Shown here: positions 7,437 to 10,442 of the stretch, in pieces
Numbering within the stretch: position 1 is the stretch's first letter
Layout: every line of letters begins with the position of its first letter
Origin: Lentisphaeria bacterium
Lineage (GTDB): Bacteria > Verrucomicrobiota > Lentisphaeria > Oligosphaerales > PUNB01
Assembly (NCBI GenBank): GCA_007133055.1
Contig: SLNM01000059.1
Span: 1-10,442, forward strand
Length of the DNA: 10,442 nucleotides
Direction: 5' to 3'
The notes under the pieces: model-generated
Told to the model about the DNA's origin: nothing
Databases searched by the model: none
The model's input: the letters and a program-made list of their open reading frames with translations, nothing else
Position numbers and translations under genes: made by a program

Positions 7437-7469
7437 ATAAACCCAAGCTTGAATCGGCAGCGGCCGGCG

Positions 7470-7988
7470 CTACCATTTTTCCTGGTGGATGTAACGTTCC
7501 TCGAATCGTGATTGCGGGGGCTGAATGTCAGCCGCCCAGCCTACGGAGACCACCGCAACCGGTACAATCGACTGTGGAAGCTGGAAATAACTCTTCAGAA
7601 AGTCAACCCTCTCCGGTCGCGGATGCACGCCCAGCCAGCAGGCGCCTAGTCCGAGCATGGATGCAGCCAGCAGTACATTTTCGATTGCCGCCGAGCAGTC
7701 TTGCAGCAGGTACGACAGCTCTCCGCCGTGCGCCCGCTGCAAGTCCCCGCAGACCACCAGGCCGAGGCCTGCCTCGGCCAAAAAGCTGCCATTGGGCAGA
7801 GCCTCGGCGATTTTGGCCAGGGTTGCGTGGTCGCGCACCACAATGAACTCCCATGGGTCCTTGGCGCAGGCCGAAGGAGCCGCCATGGCCGCCATCAGCA
7901 AATCACGCACCATTTCGTCGGACAGTTCTTCCTGGCGATAGCGACGAATGCTGCGCCGGGAGAAGATAGATTTTAGCTTGTCTTTCAC
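7470..7988 (-). CDS. Nitroreductase-family FMN oxidoreductase
   Basis: The protein has 172 residues from the GTG at 7988. It is a compact member of the nitroreductase fold: FSRRSIRRY (about 9-17) is the N-terminal phosphate-binding segment for FMN, and AAMAAPSACAKDPWEFIVV (about 34-52) is the usual second FMN/dimer motif. AAIENVLLAASMLGLGACWLGV is the conserved central helix and strand, and the C-terminus ends in RFEERYIHQEKW. Such enzymes form flavin dimers and reduce nitro compounds, quinones or flavins with NAD(P)H; the physiological substrate is unknown. The GTG start is chosen because CCGGAGG lies 9 bp upstream; an in-frame TTG at 8012 would place that site inside the gene. It lies between psd and recD2 in the same direction. 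Confidence 0.9.
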   Translation of the reverse strand: MKDKLKSIFSRRSIRRYRQEELSDEMVRDLLMAAMAAPSACAKDPWEFIVVRDHATLAKIAEALPNGSFLAEAGLGLVVCGDLQRAHGGELSYLLQDCSAAIENVLLAASMLGLGACWLGVHPRPERVDFLKSYFQLPQSIVPVAVVSVGWAADIQPPQSRFEERYIHQEKW

Positions 7989-8048
7989 AATCGTCAACCT
8001 CCGGTTAATCAATTTTTTGGCACTTGACGCCAGGGTCTGGGAGGGGGG

Positions 8049-8945
8049 TCAAGTTTGGCGTTCGCCGATCCGCTCTCCAAATGGCAGTTTGGTTTCAATG
8101 CCGGCCGCCGAATTATCCAGCAGATCACGATCCCAGTCCACCGCGCCCGGTTGCAGGAGCAGCACTATGGTTGAGCCGCCCAGGTTGAAATAGCCTTTCT
8201 CCTGCAGTTTATCGAATTCCCTCCCCTCATGTGTCTGCACAATATCCGCCACGGCAAATGCCCCCACCTCGATCATGGCCGCCGCACCGAAACCGGTAAG
8301 ATCAAGCCATGACACCCGCCGGCTGTTGGCTGCCAGAATGCCGTCCCGCCGCCGCATGGCCAGCGGATGCACCGAGTCGTACCGCCCGGGAATGGCCTGC
8401 CAGGACAGTACGCGACCGGCGGCCGGATAGTAGTAGCGGTGACAATCCACCGGTGCCAAACGAGCGATCATCGCCGGCCCGCCCGCCAGCCTGGAGGCCT
8501 GGTCCGGACTGGCCGCCAGCAAAGCGGGCAACCGGAAATCGAATCCCTTGATCCGAAGGCTCTCGCTTTCCTCGAGAGCCGGTAAAAATACCGCCCGGCA
8601 ATCGGCCGGACATACCAAAACATTCTCCTGCCAGTCGCAGGGACGGCATTCGGGGCGAAGCCGGCGGATGAAAAAATCATTGAACGAAGCAAACTCATCC
8701 ACCTGGCCCGCGCATTCCCCGACATCAACATCATACTTTCGAATGAACCTGGCAATGCGTCGGCGCGACCATGAAGTCCGAGCCAGCCGGCCCAGCCAGC
8801 GAGAGCACCAGGCCCGACCAAACAATATCCAACCCAGCCACGGACGAATGAGCGGATGATAAACTACGGCCAGCCAAAACCCGGCGGGCACCCTTTCCGT
8901 TTGCTCCCGCCCTGTCCGCCGCTCCCGAATAACAGTTGTCTTCAC
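8049..8945 (-). CDS. psd: Phosphatidylserine decarboxylase proenzyme
   Basis: The protein has 298 residues if it starts at GTG 8945. It decarboxylates phosphatidylserine to phosphatidylethanolamine at the cytoplasmic membrane. The self-cleavage motif is GGST (Gly256-Gly257-Ser258-Thr259): cleavage before Ser258 makes a short alpha chain with an N-terminal pyruvoyl group. Other landmarks are FNDFFIRRLRPECRP (about 88-102), CPADCRA with the likely triad Asp115, and ARLAPVDCHRYYYP with His169. The GGST spelling and the N-terminal region resemble the longer Psd form found in Clostridium and related sequences. The GTG at 8945 lies 4 bp after the upstream stop and has a GGA about 8 bp before it. 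A TTG at 8984, preceded by AAGG, is also possible and would add 13 residues overlapping the upstream gene. No phosphatidylserine synthase gene is in the window. Confidence 0.93.
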   Translation of the reverse strand: MKTTVIRERRTGREQTERVPAGFWLAVVYHPLIRPWLGWILFGRAWCSRWLGRLARTSWSRRRIARFIRKYDVDVGECAGQVDEFASFNDFFIRRLRPECRPCDWQENVLVCPADCRAVFLPALEESESLRIKGFDFRLPALLAASPDQASRLAGGPAMIARLAPVDCHRYYYPAAGRVLSWQAIPGRYDSVHPLAMRRRDGILAANSRRVSWLDLTGFGAAAMIEVGAFAVADIVQTHEGREFDKLQEKGYFNLGGSTIVLLLQPGAVDWDRDLLDNSAAGIETKLPFGERIGERQT

Positions 8946-8949
8946 ACCA

Positions 8950-9990
8950 TCAAGTTCCGGGCTGGTTAATTGAATTCGGTTCAAGTAAAACCTTGCGTAG
9001 CGATTCGAGATTCCGGCGCATCACCTGTTCGTAATGGTCCAATGGTGCGTCGACCGGACCGTTGGCAACCGGGTCCAATAGAACCACCGGAACGCCGGTT
9101 TCGCGGCTGATCATGCGTGCGGTGCGGTCGGAATACTGAGGTTCAATCAGGATCGCCCGAACATCCTTCTGCCTGATTTCGTTGATAATCCGCAAAACTT
9201 CGGCGGCCGCCGGCTCCTGTCCGGGATGCACATGCAGCAGAGCCACCACCTCCAGGCCCATTTCCGCCGCCAAGTAGTCAAATACATCATGCTGCACCAC
9301 GATGCGGCCATTGTCAATCAGTTTGCCCAGCTCGTGAAACTCGTCGGCCAATTGGCGCAGGCGCTCGCCGTAGGCGGCGGCATTCTGTTCGTAAATCGCC
9401 GTTGCTTCCGGGTTTAACCGAGCCAGGCCGTCGGCAATATTGGCGACGATTTCAGCCGCCAGGCGCGGACTGGCAAACAGATGCGGGTTCCAAGCACCTT
9501 CGTCCCGCCCGTGGCTGCAATCATGGTCATGGTCGTGATCTTGGCCATGATGGTGATCTTGGCCATGATGGTGATGGTGGCCGTGGTGGTCCTGGTGGTC
9601 GTGGTCGCGGTCGTGTGCCACCCCCGGCAAAGGGTCAATCCCGGCCGATGTGTCGATCACCGACAAATGTTGCCCCACCCTGGCCAGTGCCCGATCCAGA
9701 AAAATCTCCATTCCCAGCCCGTTGATTATCAGTACTTCGGCCGCTTCCAGGCGTCGCATATCCTGCGGAGTCAGGACATAGTCGTGCGGACATCCCAGTC
9801 CGGGCGGCAGCATCAACTGCACCTGCAACCCCTCCGCGCCGTGCGTCACGTTGCGGGCAAGCTGATAGATCGGATAGGTGGTTACCAGAACTCGGTCAGG
9901 CTCGGGATTTGTGTTTAAGCCGGCAATCAGCCAGAGCATCAAAACCACCATTGCTACCAGAACCACCCCGCCGACAATCTTCTTTTTCAT
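8950..9990 (-). CDS. znuA: Zinc/manganese-type ABC transporter substrate-binding protein with histidine-rich loop
   Basis: The protein has 346 residues. A KKK N-terminus and a hydrophobic stretch (about 5-24) form a signal peptide or uncleaved anchor; no lipobox is visible. The mature part is a cluster A-I metal-binding protein: VLVTTYPIYQLARNV at 34-48, then CPHDYVLTPQD with ligand His69, NPHLFASP with His170, VQHDVFDYLA with His234, and IEPQYSD (282-288) supplying the acidic ligand. The loop between the first two ligands (126-160) holds 17 histidines in 35 residues, typical of ZnuA-type zinc binders. The gene symbol is by family; manganese or iron specificity cannot be excluded. AGAGGTG stands 7 bp upstream of the ATG. 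It heads the cluster with psd, nitroreductase and recD2. The usual ATPase and permease partners are absent on both sides, so they would have to be elsewhere. The second 79 bp repeat lies 33 bp upstream. Confidence 0.92.
   Translation of the reverse strand: MKKKIVGGVVLVAMVVLMLWLIAGLNTNPEPDRVLVTTYPIYQLARNVTHGAEGLQVQLMLPPGLGCPHDYVLTPQDMRRLEAAEVLIINGLGMEIFLDRALARVGQHLSVIDTSAGIDPLPGVAHDRDHDHQDHHGHHHHHGQDHHHGQDHDHDHDCSHGRDEGAWNPHLFASPRLAAEIVANIADGLARLNPEATAIYEQNAAAYGERLRQLADEFHELGKLIDNGRIVVQHDVFDYLAAEMGLEVVALLHVHPGQEPAAAEVLRIINEIRQKDVRAILIEPQYSDRTARMISRETGVPVVLLDPVANGPVDAPLDHYEQVMRRNLESLRKVLLEPNSINQPGT
9537..9572. repeat. Perfect 18 bp tandem duplication in the histidine-rich loop
   Basis: gatcttggccatgatggt is present twice head to tail, at 9537-9554 and 9555-9572. 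It encodes a duplicated His-His-His-Gly-Gln-Asp unit in the metal-binding loop of the substrate-binding protein. The surrounding 9515-9620 is low-complexity ggtg/catg repeats. The loop length probably varies by slippage in multiples of three. Confidence 0.95.
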
Positions 9991-10023
9991 TTGCTGTCAC
10001 CTCTTTTTGGGTTCTTTCTCACT

Positions 10024-10102
10024 TTGAGTGGGTAGCTTGTTTCAATTCACATTCAGAAATGATGCATTGCTCGTGACAGAGTTCAGGTTTCGGGTTTCAG
10101 GT
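10024..10102 (-). repeat. 79 bp dispersed repeat, copy B (upstream of znuA)
   Basis: This is the inverted partner of 1820-1898, with 71 bp identical (10024-10094) plus 7 of the next 8. Read on the minus strand it ends 33 bp before the znuA ATG, the same arrangement as copy A before its gene. On the distal side its 7 bp units continue further (caggttt at 10084-10090, cgggttt at 10091-10097, caggttt at 10098-10104). The promoter of the znuA cluster must lie in or next to it. Within it, TGTCAC-N5-ATGCA resembles a sigma54 -24/-12 element, with T replacing the second G of the -24 GG and correct spacing to GC. Confidence 0.95.
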
Positions 10103-10107
10103 TTCAG
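10084..10107. repeat. Short 7 bp tandem array (caggttt/cgggttt)
   Basis: Three 7 bp units and a partial fourth run head to tail across the edge of repeat copy B. The reverse complement of tcaggtttcag (10097-10107) occurs at 10432-10442, the very end of the window. The array therefore brackets the multi-stem element in inverted orientation. Confidence 0.85.
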
Positions 10108-10116
10108 TCCATCCAG

Positions 10117-10404
10117 CCTGCTTAATTCACGAGCCAAGTTTGCCGCAGGCTGCCACGAGACAAGCCGCAGCTGTGGATTGCCATTCCGCTTCGCTCCATT
10201 GCTGCACTTCGTGCAGCCTCTATTCCTTACGGAATGGTCTACCGCAAGGCGATGGCTCGTGGCAGGATGCGGTGAAATTGGCCGCCCTTCGGGCGAAGCC
10301 ATTGCGGCGTATCTGTTTTGTTGGAAGGCATTCGCGGTATGCCTATACAGCGTCATGCCTTCCGCCGCACATCTGCACCACACTGGCTTCGTGAATTATT
10401 CAGG
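10117..10404. other. Multi-branched inverted-repeat element (possible structured RNA or nonautonomous mobile element)
   Basis: About 290 bp without a credible gene but with nested complementary arms. The outer pair is 10117-10136 with 10384-10404 (two mismatches and one bulge). Inside are 10143-10159 with 10256-10272 (15 of 17 paired), enclosing 10181-10188 with 10230-10237 (8/8), which encloses the hairpin gctgcac-ttc-gtgcagc at 10201-10217. A second arm is cgccc-ttc-gggcg at 10283-10295, extended by attggc/gccatt. A third is tgcggcg (10303-10309) with cgccgca (10363-10369), enclosing ggaaggcat (10323-10331) with atgccttcc (10355-10363). Together these close into one multi-branched fold. No match to tRNA, tmRNA, RNase P or rRNA was recognised. 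The strand and whether it is transcribed are unknown. Confidence 0.6.
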
Positions 10405-10442
10405 ATAGGTGCTTTCTGCCATTATTCTCTCCTGAAACCTGA

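Noticed and set aside
8013..8048. G-quadruplex or terminator after psd
   Set aside because: There are G-runs and a 6 bp stem (cttgac/gtcaag), but not four separated G-tracts and no U-run; the gap is more likely a simple intra-operon spacer.
9500..9640. CRISPR-like short repeats
   Set aside because: The repeats are the coding DNA of the histidine-rich loop of the metal-binding protein, with no unique spacers.
1820..10102. Composite transposon bounded by the 79 bp repeats
   Set aside because: The repeats are too short to be insertion sequences, have no terminal inverted repeats, and the interval contains ordinary housekeeping-type genes and no transposase.
10028..10408. Open frames on both strands at the right end
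   Set aside because: They traverse the 79 bp repeat and the multi-stem element; their sequence is explained by the inverted repeats and has no domain.

Overview
This 10.4 kb bacterial chromosomal window (mid-to-high GC, Gram-negative style genes) carries six complete protein genes, one partial gene and a gene-free right end rich in inverted repeats. The taxon cannot be fixed from sequence alone. A lipoprotein phospholipase D, a GHL6-type glycosidase, a ThrH-type phosphatase and RecD2 together suggest an uncultured environmental bacterium, possibly of the PVC or a related phylum. That is inference, not a measured placement.

Layout, left to right. The 5' end of typA/bipA (minus strand) runs off the left edge. 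A 200 bp divergent intergenic region separates it from a plus-strand lipoprotein with two phospholipase D (HKD) domains. Next on the plus strand is a cytoplasmic GHL6/beta-galactosidase-trimerisation glycosidase, preceded by a copy of a 79 bp repeat and a 12 bp palindrome. It converges on a minus-strand thrH gene (phosphoserine phosphatase / homoserine phosphotransferase). A 511 bp gap upstream of thrH holds its likely promoter and several small palindromes. The rest of the minus strand is a compact cluster, transcribed in the order zinc/manganese-type substrate-binding protein (znuA-like), phosphatidylserine decarboxylase, nitroreductase-family protein, RecD2 helicase. Gaps of 4, 60 and 33 bp suggest one operon.

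The last ~450 bp contains no credible gene. It holds the second, inverted copy of the 79 bp repeat just upstream of znuA. Beyond that lies a ~290 bp element of nested complementary arms that could fold into a closed multi-branched structure, bracketed by inverted copies of a short CTGAAAC-type repeat.

The parts most worth a second look are: (1) the 79 bp repeat, which sits 33-37 bp upstream of two unrelated genes in the same orientation relative to each gene; (2) the multi-stem element at the right end; (3) the fact that the inverted repeat pair could flip 8 kb of chromosome; and (4) a run of ten G inside the phospholipase D gene, a possible slippage site. I do not see a defence system, CRISPR array, transposase, tRNA or rRNA here.
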